The notes under the pieces were generated by a model. It worked only from the letters and a program-made list of their open reading frames with translations. It was not told the DNA's origin and made no database searches. Below, one piece after another: positions 63,811 to 64,000 of a stretch of 64,000 nt of DNA. Position numbers and translations under genes: made by a program. Within the stretch, counting starts at the first letter, position 1. Each line of letters starts with the position of its first letter. This DNA is from Nocardia niigatensis NBRC 100131 (lineage in GTDB: Bacteria > Actinomycetota > Actinomycetes > Mycobacteriales > Mycobacteriaceae), in NCBI RefSeq assembly GCF_000308655.1, contig NZ_BAGC01000110.1, forward strand, positions 1 through 64,000, given 5' to 3'.

Positions 63811-64000
63811 TCAGCCGGCCACAGCGTCGCGAAAGTGCGCGGCGAGATCGAGCCCGGCGGCCTGCTCCGGCGTGATCCAGGCGTGGTCGTCGTGCTCGTC
63901 CGGGTTGAGAGTCACCACGCCGCCGCCGTTTTCGCGCACATCGAAGACGCGCGCGTGAATCCGCAACGGGCGACCGGCCACATCCATCCACTCGTGCGCC
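63811..64000 (-). CDS. NUDIX hydrolase, C-terminal part (cut by the window edge)
   Basis: The visible last 62 residues read AHEWMDVAGRPLRIHARVFD, VRENGGGVVTLNPDEHDDHA, WITPEQAAGLDLAAHF and end RDAVAG. The pattern (strand, xNPDEHDDxAWxTPEE, helix) is the standard C-terminus of NUDIX phosphohydrolases, in which the Nudix box lies further upstream, outside the window. It is convergent with the TetR gene (27-base gap). Confidence 0.75.
   Translation of the reverse strand, partial: AHEWMDVAGRPLRIHARVFDVRENGGGVVTLNPDEHDDHAWITPEQAAGLDLAAHFRDAVAG

Noticed and set aside
63784..63830. Direct repeat GCCGGCCAC between the TetR and NUDIX genes
   Set aside because: Short and GC-rich; no stable hairpin or known site recognised.

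Overview
The window is GC-rich actinobacterial DNA, dense with genes on both strands and with many GTG/TTG starts and ATGA/GTGA overlaps. A PknG-GlnH-GlnX locus, a lone Mce-type protein, a secreted L,D-transpeptidase, paired acyl-CoA dehydrogenases and a set of secreted lipases point to a mycolic-acid actinomycete, most likely Nocardia or a close relative. No rRNA, tRNA or CRISPR array was seen.

Layout. 1-1.3 kb: decayed sequence and one small hypothetical gene with two inverted repeats in front of it. 1.3-7.7 kb: a TetR regulator and two paralogous D-aminoacylase-type amidohydrolases, separated by a hotspot holding a truncated carboxylesterase, an IS5-type tail, a truncated IS481-type transposase and a DUF6221-like gene. 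7.7-11.7 kb: AraC regulator, short-chain dehydrogenase, acyl-CoA dehydrogenase and a patatin stump. 11.7-13.4 kb: a second, divergent EF-Tu gene with changes at known antibiotic-contact residues, preceded by a structured 5' leader and a possible leader peptide. 13.6-16.1 kb: a drug exporter fused to a TehA/SLAC1-type membrane domain. 16.4-25.6 kb: acyl-CoA dehydrogenase pair with a divergent regulator, luciferase-like oxidoreductase, free-standing condensation protein, Mce protein, L,D-transpeptidase, ECF sigma factor with a SnoaL-like tail. 25.6-35.2 kb: LAL-type regulator, membrane protein, TetR and PucR regulators, two lipases. 35.2-40.5 kb: broken ATPase, an alkylation-repair operon (ogt, 2OG-Fe(II) oxygenase, Ada zinc domain), alpha/beta hydrolase, MarR with a perfect palindromic operator, isochorismatase-like protein, IPT/TIG protein.

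40.5-54.4 kb is a nitrogen and amino-acid signalling region. On the minus strand lie amt, a PII-like gene lacking the modification tyrosine, and a 942-residue unknown protein. Divergently, seven genes are joined almost without gaps: GlnX-like sensor, GlnH-like lipoprotein, coiled-coil protein, PknG, PP2C phosphatase, VWA protein and FHA protein. Three of these carry zinc-ribbon modules. A GlnR-like box lies in the intergenic region.

54.4-64 kb: Tat-exported phospholipase C, two broken genes, SGNH hydrolase, small membrane protein, a ParA-like protein without the P-loop lysine, an MFS stump, a GH3 glycosidase translationally coupled to a frameshifted hydrolase and facing a TetR gene, and the end of a NUDIX gene. 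Broken genes are frequent in this window. The strongest candidates for something new are the EF-Tu paralogue with its leader, the extended PknG operon, the atypical PII-like protein and the exporter-TehA fusion.
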